A DNA stretch of 64,000 nt from Dialister hominis (GTDB taxonomy: Bacteria; Bacillota; Negativicutes; Veillonellales; Dialisteraceae): NCBI RefSeq assembly GCF_007164725.1, contig NZ_AP019697.1:1833501-1897500 (forward strand). Reading direction: 5' to 3'. Numbering within the stretch: position 1 is the first letter of the stretch; every line of letters starts with the position of its first letter. Made by a program: the position numbers and the translations under genes. The notes under the pieces are model-generated. The model saw only the letters and a program-made list of their open reading frames with translations, did not search any database and was not told where the DNA came from. Below, one piece after another: positions 41,244 through 50,917 of this stretch.

Positions 41244-42437
41244 TTATTGTTTTTTATTTTGAACCAGCTTGGAAAGAAGTTTCTCCCACTCATCCCATAC
41301 TCTTTCAGGAGAAAATTCTTCCATTTCCAATTTTGCCGCATGACCCATTTTCTTCCTAAGCATCGGGTCTGCCATCAGTTTTCTAAGGGCTTCCGCATAG
41401 GCCTCCGGCCCATCATCTGTCAAAAATCCTGATACTTCATCCCGAATGATTTCATTCACTGCATCACAGCTTTTAAAACCAACTGCCGGGAGGCCTGCAC
41501 TCATTGCTTCTGTCATGGCAAGGCCAAATCCTTCAAATGAACTGGGAATAGCAAAAATATCTGAATTCAGATAAACAGAAAGAACATCCGTCGTTACACC
41601 ACGGAAGAAAACCCGATCGTTTAATCCTAATTTCCCTACGAGATCACTAAGATACTTTTGATAAGATCCATCACCGGGATCAACTCCCCAGAATTCCAAG
41701 TCCCAATCAGGAAATTCTTTTGCAAGCAGGCTGAATGCTGTAATTAAAACATGAGGCTGTTTCTGCTCCCTGGTTAAACGGGCAACATCAATAATCGTGT
41801 GTCGCGTTCTTTCTTTCCCGGGGTCTGCTTCCTTGCTATATTGCGGAACAGCATTGGGAATACGAAAAGCCCGAGCCTTCGGCAGCCTTTTCTTTAAACT
41901 ATCGATATCTGCATTCATCAAGACCTGAACTACATCACTGTCTAAGAGAGCCTGTCTTTCCTGCGGATCATCCCAATTCACCGCCATAGCTGTCGGGAAA
42001 TGGAACATAGTCACAAGAGGGAGATGATTCTTTCCCATAGCATCCAGGAAAAGTGCACTGGAAGAGGCCTCAAAAGAAACGATAACATCAGGATTTGCTT
42101 CTTCCAGTGCGCGTTGGATGGACCCTCTCATGCGAAGTGCACGCCCACGGTTCTTCCAGCTCATAGCAGCTCCCTTGCTTACCGGCCTGGCAAGTTCACG
42201 CATCACTTTAAAAAGGGCCTGCCTGACAGGCGCCTTTTCTTCTCCATAATCCGCTAAATTCACAAAATGAGTACTTTCATCATATTGGAAATACATCATT
42301 CCGCCATCGGGATCATCAGAGATAACCGTAACATCATGGCCGCGTTTAATCATTTCATTAGCCATTCTGGCACAGACATTTTCCATGCCGCCGTTCAAGC
42401 CACGCATCTGATGAACACGTCCCAGCACAATTTTCAT
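41244..42437 (-). CDS. Glycosyltransferase family 4
   Basis: 397 residues from the ATG at 42437 (GGAG 9 bases upstream). GT-B fold: the N-terminal RVHQMRGLNGGMENVCARMANEM is the acceptor-side glycine region. The C-terminal donor domain carries IPSSFEGFGLAMTEAMSAGLPAV, the E-x7-E motif of retaining GT4 enzymes. It transfers a sugar from a nucleotide or lipid donor in LPS core or O-antigen synthesis on the cytosolic face. Last gene of the minus-strand cluster, 16 bases after the GT2 gene. AT-richer than the flanking pilus operon. Confidence 0.9.
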   Translation of the reverse strand: MKIVLGRVHQMRGLNGGMENVCARMANEMIKRGHDVTVISDDPDGGMMYFQYDESTHFVNLADYGEEKAPVRQALFKVMRELARPVSKGAAMSWKNRGRALRMRGSIQRALEEANPDVIVSFEASSSALFLDAMGKNHLPLVTMFHFPTAMAVNWDDPQERQALLDSDVVQVLMNADIDSLKKRLPKARAFRIPNAVPQYSKEADPGKERTRHTIIDVARLTREQKQPHVLITAFSLLAKEFPDWDLEFWGVDPGDGSYQKYLSDLVGKLGLNDRVFFRGVTTDVLSVYLNSDIFAIPSSFEGFGLAMTEAMSAGLPAVGFKSCDAVNEIIRDEVSGFLTDDGPEAYAEALRKLMADPMLRKKMGHAAKLEMEEFSPERVWDEWEKLLSKLVQNKKQ

Positions 42438-42453
42438 TAAATTCAGCTCCACT

Positions 42454-43410
42454 TTATTTCAACTTATGGCGCGCATACAAGCGGCAAATCCATTCCTTGC
42501 GATGAACGATTGCATAACGCAGAATTTTGTCTCTTGGGCTGATGCTCGCAGGATGATTCTCCATATGGGAAAGCCAGCGGAAAAGTCCTTGTTTTCTCTT
42601 ATCCTCAAGATCACGCAGAACGACAGAGATACAATAACTTTTAATTGCTGCTTTAGACGCATTTAAGCAACAATAGGAAAATATTTCCGGGAAGCGGCAT
42701 TTGGCAATCATGGCTCTTTCCTTCCACATCCAGAAACTTCCCCAAAACTTACGCGACGTAACACGATGCGTTGAAGATGCTTCATTTGCTACATCCTGAT
42801 AATACATTCCTCCACAGCCATGTACAATATTTCTGGCCCTGTAAAAGAGATGCAGTGATAAGTATCCGTCTTCTCCGGAATATGTTAATTCAACAGGAAT
42901 TTTTAGACCTTTCCACAGACTCCTTCTAGATGCAAACATCCAAAGGACAGAGCAATCTGCCTGAACAGCCCGGCGCTGCCATCCCCTTAAATCTGATTCA
43001 GTAAAGTGAACCTTCCTGATTTTGCCATTATTATCATCTGCAATATCATATACAACTATATCTGCATTTTCTTCTTCAAAAAGAAAATACGTTTTTTCTA
43101 GTAGATCTGGACTAATATAATCATCCGCATCAATCCAATAAAGAATATCTCCGGAAGATTTTTCAAAGCCAGCTTTTCTTGCAACACTTACACCGCCGTT
43201 TTTCTGATGGAATACATGAAATCGGGAATCTCTTCTCGCATATGCATCACAAATTTCAGGAGACCTGTCTTCTGACCCGTCATCAATGACAATAACCTCA
43301 AAATCTTTATATGTCTGATTCAAAATACTGTCAAAACAGCGTGCCAAGTACTCCTCTGCCTGATAGACTGGTACGATAAGCGAAATTTTCGTATTTCCGT
43401 TGCTCTCCAT
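42454..43410 (-). CDS. Glycosyltransferase family 2
   Basis: 318 residues. GT-A fold: ISLIVPVYQAEEYLARCFDSIL, then IDDGSEDRS, NGGVSVARKAG and the D-x-D-like WIDADDYISPD that binds the metal and nucleotide sugar. The C-terminal half is helical and basic, typical of LPS transferases. Its start overlaps the O-antigen ligase stop (TGATG). Sugar specificity is unknown. Confidence 0.9.
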   Translation of the reverse strand: MESNGNTKISLIVPVYQAEEYLARCFDSILNQTYKDFEVIVIDDGSEDRSPEICDAYARRDSRFHVFHQKNGGVSVARKAGFEKSSGDILYWIDADDYISPDLLEKTYFLFEEENADIVVYDIADDNNGKIRKVHFTESDLRGWQRRAVQADCSVLWMFASRRSLWKGLKIPVELTYSGEDGYLSLHLFYRARNIVHGCGGMYYQDVANEASSTHRVTSRKFWGSFWMWKERAMIAKCRFPEIFSYCCLNASKAAIKSYCISVVLRDLEDKRKQGLFRWLSHMENHPASISPRDKILRYAIVHRKEWICRLYARHKLK

Positions 43411-44651
43411 CAGATCAATCTCCTTTGGCGGTAACTCTCATAAGCAATATATCCTGCATACCATCCGAGAATCATATAGTACATACGGCCCGGTATTTTA
43501 TTAATAATTGTCGTATCCACCAGACCATGCAGTGTAAATATCAAAAAAGAAAGCATCATTGCGGATGCAAGGGCCTTATTCTGAGAGGTACGAATAGCTC
43601 TATACAAGTATCCATATGTCAAAAGCAGAAATGCAAAGTATGCTGCCACGCCAAATATGCCATCTTCCGTCAGGAAAAGCATAGGCATATCATGCGGCAT
43701 GGTATGTCCTTTTTCATGCCCGTCTTTCGGATGATACTTGGGACTGTAATAATACTCTCCCCACTTGCCAGGACCTACACCAGTCAGCTTATGATCATTC
43801 CACATCTCCCAGCTGGCTTCCAGCATCATAAGGCGTTCTCCGCCGACCCTCTCTGGATCAAGGCCTGTTTTCTTATCATGTGATAAATACAAAAATCCGC
43901 CGGCACATACAGCAGTAACAAGTGCAATAACAGCAAGCCCTTTAAAAATCAGGCCTAAATTAAATTTTCCGCGCAAAGCTGCTATGAGAGTGATGCCGGT
44001 CAATATCAAGCCACCCGAAAGAGCTAACACCGCACCTCTTGATTTAGAAGTGTAAAGAGCTCCCGCCATCAACACAAGCAAAACAGCCCACATGACTTTT
44101 TTCTTTGTATCCTGCGTCCTATACATCATGTACAGTACGAAAGGCCACATGAGATTAATACCTGTGCCTAAATGATTTTGCTGTGCATAACCGGCCATGG
44201 CTGGTACATTGGGGTCAGCGTGAAACTGAACAAAGGCCCAGATGCAGTTGACAAGAGCCCCTGCGGCCATACCACATAAAAATCCCTTATCAATATCATA
44301 ACGAGCACGCCAGAAAAGCATCAGAAAAAACGGTATCGTCAGATTAAACTGCCATAGAACCGTATTAACGCTTCCTTTGGTACCATGGAGAAAAGCAGAA
44401 ATCAGAAGAACTCCATAAAAAATAACGATACCAGTAAACAGCCATTTAGCTGAACGAACATCTGGAAGGAAGCTGCGGTCAATGGGTCTTGACATATATA
44501 AATCATAAAAGAGGAAAAGAAGAAAAGCAGCCAAAGCATATGAGAAATAAGAGGCACTAAAACCATTCTCAGCGATTCCCGCAAAAAGTGCCGCAGCAAC
44601 TCCTGATGCTTTAATTAAATACCTCTGTTTATCCATGCTGACATCATTCAT
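43410..44651 (-). CDS. O-antigen ligase family protein (Wzy/WaaL type)
   Basis: 413 residues with about twelve hydrophobic helices. The Wzy_C region has GERLMMLEASWEMWNDHKLTGVGPGKWGEYY, followed by a large periplasmic loop with HTMPHDMPMLFLTEDGIFG, containing the conserved His seen in ligases. It either joins O-antigen to the lipid A core or polymerises O units in the periplasm; the two functions are not separable by sequence here. It is coupled to the GT2 gene downstream by a 1-base overlap. Confidence 0.85.
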   Translation of the reverse strand: MNDVSMDKQRYLIKASGVAAALFAGIAENGFSASYFSYALAAFLLFLFYDLYMSRPIDRSFLPDVRSAKWLFTGIVIFYGVLLISAFLHGTKGSVNTVLWQFNLTIPFFLMLFWRARYDIDKGFLCGMAAGALVNCIWAFVQFHADPNVPAMAGYAQQNHLGTGINLMWPFVLYMMYRTQDTKKKVMWAVLLVLMAGALYTSKSRGAVLALSGGLILTGITLIAALRGKFNLGLIFKGLAVIALVTAVCAGGFLYLSHDKKTGLDPERVGGERLMMLEASWEMWNDHKLTGVGPGKWGEYYYSPKYHPKDGHEKGHTMPHDMPMLFLTEDGIFGVAAYFAFLLLTYGYLYRAIRTSQNKALASAMMLSFLIFTLHGLVDTTIINKIPGRMYYMILGWYAGYIAYESYRQRRLI

Positions 44652-44684
44652 GTCCCGCTCTCCCTTTTCGTCTATATTGATTAC

Positions 44685-45704
44685 TTATTTTACCACTTTG
44701 GGATGACTCCTGATTCTTGCCTCGCGTCGTCTGCACTGCCACTCAACGAGTTTCCCCTGAATTCCGCCGAAAATAGTTATAAATGCACTGTTATTCAGGA
44801 TCATATTTTTCATCAAATTCATAATAAAACTCATAGGTATATCTTTATGACCGATCACATAGTCATGAATATCCTGAATTTGAACCTCTGTTAGAATAGG
44901 AAATCTTTCATTCAAATAATAGGAACGAATCGCTGCATGCAAAGCCTTAGCTGCACACTCTTCAGCATATTTCGGGGCATAAAGGAGTGCGAGTTTTTCA
45001 TGTTCTCTCCAGGCTAAGTACTTACCATAACGTATTTTCAGATATCCAGTACCCGAAATACTAGTAATACTCCCCGCATTTTCATGACTGTAGTAATAGA
45101 GCGGATTCTTTCTGACAACAACCTTATTGGCAATATACATTGCCTTACCTATGACATACATGTCCTCCATAACAACACCAACAGGAAATCGTAAATCATT
45201 CCAAATCCAGCTACGGAAGAGCTTGCTGCAGACAAAATTGGGAATTTTATTTCTAAGCACAGCCAGTCTCGCTTCTTCAGTTGAATGAATCTCTGGCCAG
45301 ACCGCAGCGTCATCACGAATTTCCCCACTAGATTCCACCCGATAATGGCCGGAAATAACAATATCGGCATCTTCATTCTTGGCAGTGTCGACCAAAACAG
45401 AAATCGTATTTAGATCTATATAGTCATCTGAATCGAGAAAATAAATAAAGTCACCCTTTGCAGCATCCAGACCAGTATTTCTTGCAGCCGACGACCCTGC
45501 ATTTTCCTGATGAATGACAACAATCCTATTGTCTTCCTTGGCATGTCGATCACATATATCCCCGCAACGATCCGGTGAACCATCATCCACCAAGACGATT
45601 TCAAGATTTTGATATGTCTGGTGGAGCGCGCTTTCTATACAGCGGTCAAGAAACTGTTCTGCATCATAAACAGGAACAATGATTGACACCAAATCCGTTT
45701 CCAT
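44685..45704 (-). CDS. Glycosyltransferase family 2
   Basis: 339 residues. VSIIVPVYDAEQFLDRCIESAL, LVDDGSPDRC, NAGSSAARNTGLDAAKG and the acidic FLDSDDYIDL define a GT2 GT-A domain over the first 200 residues. The C-terminal part has YYYSHENAGSITS, common in LPS galactosyl/glucosyl transferases. 33 bases before the O-antigen ligase gene. Distinct from the other GT2 in this cluster. Donor sugar unknown. Confidence 0.9.
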   Translation of the reverse strand: METDLVSIIVPVYDAEQFLDRCIESALHQTYQNLEIVLVDDGSPDRCGDICDRHAKEDNRIVVIHQENAGSSAARNTGLDAAKGDFIYFLDSDDYIDLNTISVLVDTAKNEDADIVISGHYRVESSGEIRDDAAVWPEIHSTEEARLAVLRNKIPNFVCSKLFRSWIWNDLRFPVGVVMEDMYVIGKAMYIANKVVVRKNPLYYYSHENAGSITSISGTGYLKIRYGKYLAWREHEKLALLYAPKYAEECAAKALHAAIRSYYLNERFPILTEVQIQDIHDYVIGHKDIPMSFIMNLMKNMILNNSAFITIFGGIQGKLVEWQCRRREARIRSHPKVVK

Positions 45705-45842
45705 AAATTCTCCTCTCCTACGCCCCCATTGAGATTTTTATACTTTTATGAATTAGACAATTTAGATCTCGTAGAAGTCTAAATCCAAGAAATTACTTTA
45801 AATCCCCTAACAATCAACGGTTTGTCCGAAGGAACTCCGCCA

Positions 45843-46826
45843 TTACAGTTTTGCGGCAAAATACTTCAAATACCAACCAATCATAGCACCATACTGGCCA
45901 TTCATGCGTGCTGTTCTTGCTGCCTGATGAAGGTTCTTTGTCCCCTTCGGAGGAACAAGAGGTACGTCTTTCCAGGGCGAAGATTTCTGGATAGCAGCAT
46001 ATTCTTTCACAACCGGCCATCCCTGGACCCAACTGTGCCATGGCTTAGCATGCCCGGCAAAATGAATGATGACCTGATTCTTATAATCTTCATTCACTGG
46101 CTGTTTCTTGAACAATGACTGGCGATCCAAGTTGTAGAGGTAGTTATATTTCTTTTCAATATAGAGACACTTACCATCCAGCATCTCATTATGGATATCC
46201 TGATCATGATGAGAAAGACGGTTGCCTACACGCTTTACATTTTCCTGCGCACGGCGGACAATGTCATCAAAGCAGCCCTGCTCCATCCACGGACCGAGGT
46301 TCATCAGCATCATACCTGCATTGAAATAACGACTTGTATGCATGCGTTTCATCTGTGCTTTTTCATTTCTGTCCGATACGACGGCAACAATCTTATCTCC
46401 AAAGTCGAGTTCTTTCAGGTAACGAAGCGATCCTCGGCACATCATATCCCCATCCAGGTAAAGCCCACGATCTGTCAAAGGCGCCAGTGTCGGTGCTACC
46501 AGGAAACGATAGAAGAAAGCAGGATTGCCATCTGAGAGAAGCAGAGTCTTGAATGCTCTGTCATCGATCAGATGAACCTGCACAGGGCATCCTGTAATCA
46601 ACGCCATTTCCTCCAAATGCTTTTTCTCTTCATCCACAAGCTGATTCACAAAGAAATGAAAACAAAGCGGGAGATCCTTATTATGCTCACGCACCGTCAA
46701 AGCCACAACACCCATATGCGGAATATAGTCTGCTGTCCCGGTCAGCGCAATATGAAAGGCATCTTTCTCAGGCTCTCCGCCAATAAAGACCGTATCTTTC
46801 ACAGCATGAAGAAGTACATTTTCCAT
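45843..46826 (-). CDS. Glycosyltransferase family 8 (LPS galactosyl/glucosyltransferase-like)
   Basis: 327 residues. GT8 features: MGVVALTVREHNKDLPLCFHFF near residue 35, FFYRFLVAPTLAP, the D-x-D motif YLDGDMMCRGSL, YFNAGMMLMNL, and HFAGHAKPWHS near the C-terminus. It resembles WaaJ/RfaJ enzymes that add hexoses to the LPS core, with retention and metal dependence. First gene of the minus-strand cluster; competing hairpins lie in its upstream region. Confidence 0.9.
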   Translation of the reverse strand: MENVLLHAVKDTVFIGGEPEKDAFHIALTGTADYIPHMGVVALTVREHNKDLPLCFHFFVNQLVDEEKKHLEEMALITGCPVQVHLIDDRAFKTLLLSDGNPAFFYRFLVAPTLAPLTDRGLYLDGDMMCRGSLRYLKELDFGDKIVAVVSDRNEKAQMKRMHTSRYFNAGMMLMNLGPWMEQGCFDDIVRRAQENVKRVGNRLSHHDQDIHNEMLDGKCLYIEKKYNYLYNLDRQSLFKKQPVNEDYKNQVIIHFAGHAKPWHSWVQGWPVVKEYAAIQKSSPWKDVPLVPPKGTKNLHQAARTARMNGQYGAMIGWYLKYFAAKL

Positions 46827-46852
46827 AAGTTAATTAAACTCCTTAATCATAT

Positions 46853-46899
46853 GAGAAAGCATACAATATAAAATGCTTTCTCAAGCATTCATATTGTAT
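46853..46899. promoter_or_regulatory. Overlapping palindromes upstream of the GT8 gene
   Basis: GAGAAAGCAT (46853-46862) pairs with ATGCTTTCTC (46873-46882). ATACAATAT (46861-46869) pairs with ATATTGTAT (46891-46899), with AATGCTT / AAGCATT nested inside. The two structures share bases and exclude each other. On the minus strand a TACAAT -10-like box overlaps the outer arm, so this may be an operator or a switching leader. Confidence 0.5.
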
Positions 46900-47135
46900 A
46901 CGAACACAGCAGTAGTTGTCATTACATCAAAATTACTGTTGCTTTATGACTCACAAAATCCGTTTAAAGTAAAAAATACCAATTTATATTATCCATAGAG
47001 AATCTTCCTTTTTCCATGAGAATATACGGCGCCTAAAGCATATTGCGTTTTCCGCACTTCAAATCTTTCACTTATGAAGATTCATTTCTATGTAATGTGG
47101 TATGATAAATGCGTATATCTTAAGGAGGAATCTGA

Positions 47136-49001
47136 ATGCTGAAAAAAGATATAGGCGAAATCCTATCTGTTCGAAATATAACTAAAAAAGATGCTGCGTG
47201 GTATTGTTTAGTTTCCATTATTTTTACAGCAGTCCTTTGGGGCTGGTTTGCATTCACCGGAATTAAATTTCTGTGGGAATGGAACCTCAGTTTAAGGGAT
47301 GCTTTATTAACTTTCGTAACTATATTTTTGCTGGAACTAACTTGTGGTCAGGATATTCGCGGGCGTCTCTGGCATGCGGCATACCCCGGATTTCTTGCTT
47401 TAATGCTTGTTTTCCCTTATGTAATCGGTACTGGAAGCGGAAATCGTGACCCGGATTTCCGTCATCTTTTAAATCCATATGTTATGGAAGCACTGGGATT
47501 CTTGAGCATTTCTGTCATTACTGCATTCTGGCAGCAAAAAGCAAGACGCCCTTTATCCATCCTGATTGCCATAGGCACCTTTCTCATCACAACATTCCAA
47601 ATCATTTGCGCTTTGATATATTTCTCATACTTCCTCATTTATGGCAGTACGTTTGCTACGGCTGATTTTCTTCCTTTTGTACAGACTCATCTTTCTGAAG
47701 CGATTGGATTTCTCAAATCCTTTATCAGCGTGAAGACACTTTGCCTCGGTGTTATTCTCCTTCTTGTTTTATTTGTGCCAACGATTACACTTCTTGTCCG
47801 CAACATAAAAAACGGTGGAATGTCATCCGCGAAATGGCCAAAATGGATCATTGCCCTTTCTGTTCTTCTTTTTGCAGCTGGGATCATCAATGTTCGTCAT
47901 TGGATTCCACGTTCGTTTCCTGTTCTTGACTACCAATTGTCGCAGGCATACATCCACAGCATTCGTGATGCAAAAAAATTACACACTATCAATGCCGCTA
48001 AGCTGGTCTTAGCAAATGGCATAAATAATACTCTTGCATCCCGTGTTCCAGGCACTGTTCTTTTAGTCATCGGAGAGAGCGAGACAAGCGACTTAATGAC
48101 TGCATTCACCCCTTCTCTTCCTGTTGATACGACGCCCTGGCTTACCTCTGAAAAAGAAAATAAAGATTTTTATCTCTTTAACCATGCTTATACCAATTTC
48201 CCAGCAACTGCTGGCGCACTCTCCATGGCTTTGACCGGTATTAATCAGTATAACGAAAAAGAAATTGGTCAGGTTGTCACACTGCTTGATGTTGCTAAGA
48301 AAGCAGGTTACGACACCTGGTGGATCAGCAATCACCGTCAGTTGGCAGCCGGCAACCCTAGTGTGGATCTCGTTTCATCCGGTGCTGATCATACGTTATG
48401 GACTACACATGCCGAAGGAGCTGATATTGATCTCATTTCTCTCCTTAAAAAAGTACCGAGAAACGGCAATCATTTTATAATCCTTCATCTCATGGGCAGC
48501 CATGCTAAATACGACAGCCGCATTCCTGACGACTGGCCCTATCTGTCTCTTCCCGGCGCTGATGAAACGGAGAATGATTATGCAACAACTGTAGATTATA
48601 CAGATTATGTTCTCAAAAATATCTTCAACTACTCGAAAGAAAATCTTCATATGACAGCCATGGCTTATCTTTCCGATCATGGAGAAGATATGAAATATGG
48701 TCACGGTGAAGGGCACGTCACATGGTCTATGCTGCACATTCCTTTATTTTTCTATTTATCCCCTGAGTATGAAACTGCTTTTCCGAATACGGCCAAAGCA
48801 CTTCGTAATAACAGAGAAAAGATTTTTACCAATGATCTTCTCTTTGATACCATGTGTGGTCTTATCCAAGCACCAAATAATGACTATTCTCCCACGTATG
48901 ATCTCACCTCCCCTCTTTATTCTTTAAACGCAGATCAGGCTTTGGCAGTAAATGGAAAATGGATTGTAGCAAATGATCCATCCCTGCACGATATAAAGTG
49001 A
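47136..49001 (+). CDS. Phosphoethanolamine transferase / sulfatase-family envelope enzyme
   Basis: 621 residues. Five or so N-terminal helices (about 25-235), then a periplasmic alkaline-phosphatase-fold domain from about 305. Motifs: VLLVIGESETSDLM (metal Glu), NHAYTNFPATAGALSMALTG (probable Thr nucleophile region), WWISNHRQ, HLMGSHAKYDSRIP and YLSDHGEDMKYGHGEGH (metal Asp-His). This is the EptA/CptA pattern for adding phosphoethanolamine to lipid A or core, but LTA-synthase-like polymer transfer is an alternative. AAGGAGG precedes the ATG. A TGGTATGAT extended -10 lies about 30 bases upstream. Transcribed away from the LPS cluster. Confidence 0.8.
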   Translation: MLKKDIGEILSVRNITKKDAAWYCLVSIIFTAVLWGWFAFTGIKFLWEWNLSLRDALLTFVTIFLLELTCGQDIRGRLWHAAYPGFLALMLVFPYVIGTGSGNRDPDFRHLLNPYVMEALGFLSISVITAFWQQKARRPLSILIAIGTFLITTFQIICALIYFSYFLIYGSTFATADFLPFVQTHLSEAIGFLKSFISVKTLCLGVILLLVLFVPTITLLVRNIKNGGMSSAKWPKWIIALSVLLFAAGIINVRHWIPRSFPVLDYQLSQAYIHSIRDAKKLHTINAAKLVLANGINNTLASRVPGTVLLVIGESETSDLMTAFTPSLPVDTTPWLTSEKENKDFYLFNHAYTNFPATAGALSMALTGINQYNEKEIGQVVTLLDVAKKAGYDTWWISNHRQLAAGNPSVDLVSSGADHTLWTTHAEGADIDLISLLKKVPRNGNHFIILHLMGSHAKYDSRIPDDWPYLSLPGADETENDYATTVDYTDYVLKNIFNYSKENLHMTAMAYLSDHGEDMKYGHGEGHVTWSMLHIPLFFYLSPEYETAFPNTAKALRNNREKIFTNDLLFDTMCGLIQAPNNDYSPTYDLTSPLYSLNADQALAVNGKWIVANDPSLHDIK

Positions 49002-49008
49002 AATAAAA

Positions 49009-49041
49009 AACGGACGAGCCTTTCCGGGTTCGTTCGTTTTT
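49009..49041 (+). terminator. Terminator of the phosphoethanolamine transferase-like gene
   Basis: AACGGACGA pairs (with G-T pairs) with TCGTTCGTT and a run of T follows. Confidence 0.75.
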
Positions 49042-49119
49042 TTGTTTCATTTATCCCCGCCTTTGCTATAATTAAATCACCATGGGAAGATTATATCTTT
49101 CCTTCATCAGGAGGTTCAT

Positions 49120-50793
49120 ATGGCTGACAGTTCATTTTCATATACATCCATCTTCAGAGGAAAGACATTGATGGTCGTCATCCCTCATGAGGATGATGAA
49201 ATCAACGTTGCCGGATCAACGATTCACGGCGCCATTCTGGAAGGGGTTCACGTTATCTGCGTTTTCTCCACATGGGGCGATGATTTATATACGCCAGATA
49301 TCCGGAGGAGAGAAGCTGTAAAGGCACTGAAAACATTAGGCGTCAAGGAGGATGATGTCATATTCCTTGGCTATCCGGATGGAGGGCGTTATGGGGAATC
49401 TGACCCTTACATATACGGTCTAAATGAACCAATTACCGTTCGCGGCCGCCATGAAACGTACGGGACAAAAGCTGCTCCTGATTTCTGTATGGCAGCACAT
49501 GGATTCCACCGTCCTTTCACGCGGGAAGGCATGATTCAGGATATGGAAGATGTCGTCCTTGCTCATAAGCCGGATGCCATTCTCTGCATTGATTATGACA
49601 TCCATCCGGATCATCGTGCCTGTTCGGCTGCCTTCGAGACAGCTATGGGACGGATCCTTCAGCGCCCGGGAAATGAATATTTCCCTGTCATTTTCAAAGG
49701 ATTTGCTTATAAGACCGCTTTTGAATCCGTACCGGATTTCTATGCGCCTCACATGCTGTCCACCGTTTTCGCACGGGATAATCTTCCCGAACCTTCCTGG
49801 GAAACGTCAAATCCTGCCTATGCATGGGATGAGAGAATCAGGCTTCCTGTTCCCGAGGAATGCAGAAGGCCTCTTCTTTCTGATAACCTCATTCATAAGG
49901 CTTTTTGCTGTCACGTATCACAAAAAGGCTACCGATATGCCGCTAAGGTCGCCAATGGTGATCAGGTCTTCTGGAAACGCCGCACGGATAATCTCTCCAT
50001 GCAGGCTGCTGTTTCAGCATCCTCTGGAAATATCAAGTATCTGAATGACTTTCTCCTTCTGGGCAGTTCAGACATGGCAAAGCCCGCCATGCCGATGGAT
50101 GACTGCCTCTGGGCACCTCCCGAAGATGACAAAGTAAAAACCTGCCGCCTTACATTTACCCATCCGGTGACCATCCGCGAAGCGGTTCTCTATGGGAACA
50201 TTGATACGGAAAGCCGCATCCTTGACGGTACGCTTCGGTTCAGTACAGGATATGAATTCCGCACAGGACCATTCCGAAAGAACGGCCTCCCTAATGACTT
50301 TTCCATCGAAGTGCAGAAATCTGTAGACTGGGTGGAATTTACCATCAATGAAGCAGAAGGATCCACTCCTGGTCTCACGGAACTTGAACTCTATGAAGAA
50401 GAAGATACTGCTTCAATGATCCATATTCTTGCCGATGGAAACTTTGCTTATGACTGGACCGTTTGGCCTGGTGAAAAGCCCAAGATTTCTGCATGGACTT
50501 ATGGCTCGGATGATGATGTATCCTGGGAAATGAACGGAAGTCCATCAAGCATCGGGCAAATCCAAGAAGAGCTGAATCGACTAAAGAAACCGATTACCAT
50601 CTGTGCTTTTCTTACAGAGCATCCAGACATTTGGGATGAAGCCGTTTTTGCTCCGGGCTCTTCCGCTGCTCTCCGCTCTTTACGTTTCCATCAGAAACTG
50701 GATCGTTGGAAAAATACATTTGAAAGGTTCCGCCAGAAATCTCAGCATCACGCACTCCGTAAAGAAGCAAAAAAAGAAAAATCGAAGAAATAA
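49120..50793 (+). CDS. PIG-L family deacetylase with C-terminal extension
   Basis: 557 residues, about twice the usual length. The N-terminal zinc deacetylase (about 1-260) has VIPHEDDEIN (His23 and Asp25/26 region) and DYDIHPDHRACSAAF, the Zn-binding H-x-x-H. Family members remove acetyl groups from GlcNAc-type substrates. The C-terminal 300 residues have a beta-sandwich-like part (LTFTHPVTIREAVLYGNIDTESRILDGTLRF) reminiscent of carbohydrate-binding F5/8 modules, and a basic tail KKEKSKK. Next to LPS genes, so a role in modifying an envelope glycan is likely. AGGAGG precedes the ATG. Confidence 0.82.
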   Translation: MADSSFSYTSIFRGKTLMVVIPHEDDEINVAGSTIHGAILEGVHVICVFSTWGDDLYTPDIRRREAVKALKTLGVKEDDVIFLGYPDGGRYGESDPYIYGLNEPITVRGRHETYGTKAAPDFCMAAHGFHRPFTREGMIQDMEDVVLAHKPDAILCIDYDIHPDHRACSAAFETAMGRILQRPGNEYFPVIFKGFAYKTAFESVPDFYAPHMLSTVFARDNLPEPSWETSNPAYAWDERIRLPVPEECRRPLLSDNLIHKAFCCHVSQKGYRYAAKVANGDQVFWKRRTDNLSMQAAVSASSGNIKYLNDFLLLGSSDMAKPAMPMDDCLWAPPEDDKVKTCRLTFTHPVTIREAVLYGNIDTESRILDGTLRFSTGYEFRTGPFRKNGLPNDFSIEVQKSVDWVEFTINEAEGSTPGLTELELYEEEDTASMIHILADGNFAYDWTVWPGEKPKISAWTYGSDDDVSWEMNGSPSSIGQIQEELNRLKKPITICAFLTEHPDIWDEAVFAPGSSAALRSLRFHQKLDRWKNTFERFRQKSQHHALRKEAKKEKSKK

Positions 50794-50823
50794 GCGCAGC
50801 AAAAAATCTGTGATAACTCAAAT

Positions 50824-50893
50824 AAAAGGTTGTGCCCTGGATCATTGATCCGGGACACAACCTTTTTGGCTGGAATGAATTTTGTCACATTCC
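50824..50893 (-). repeat. Solitary IS1182-type left end used as a gene-end hairpin
   Basis: On the minus strand GGAATGTGACAAAATTCATTC is followed by a GGTTGTGTCCCGGATC hairpin. Together they match the left end of the IS1182-type element (3134-3205) over about 70 bases, with compensating changes in the stem (AAAGGTTGTGCCCTGGATC / GATCCGGGACACAACCTTT). No transposase is attached. It lies between two convergent genes and probably terminates both. Confidence 0.75.
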
Positions 50894-50917
50894 TTTTTTA
50901 CTATTATTCTCTCTCCT

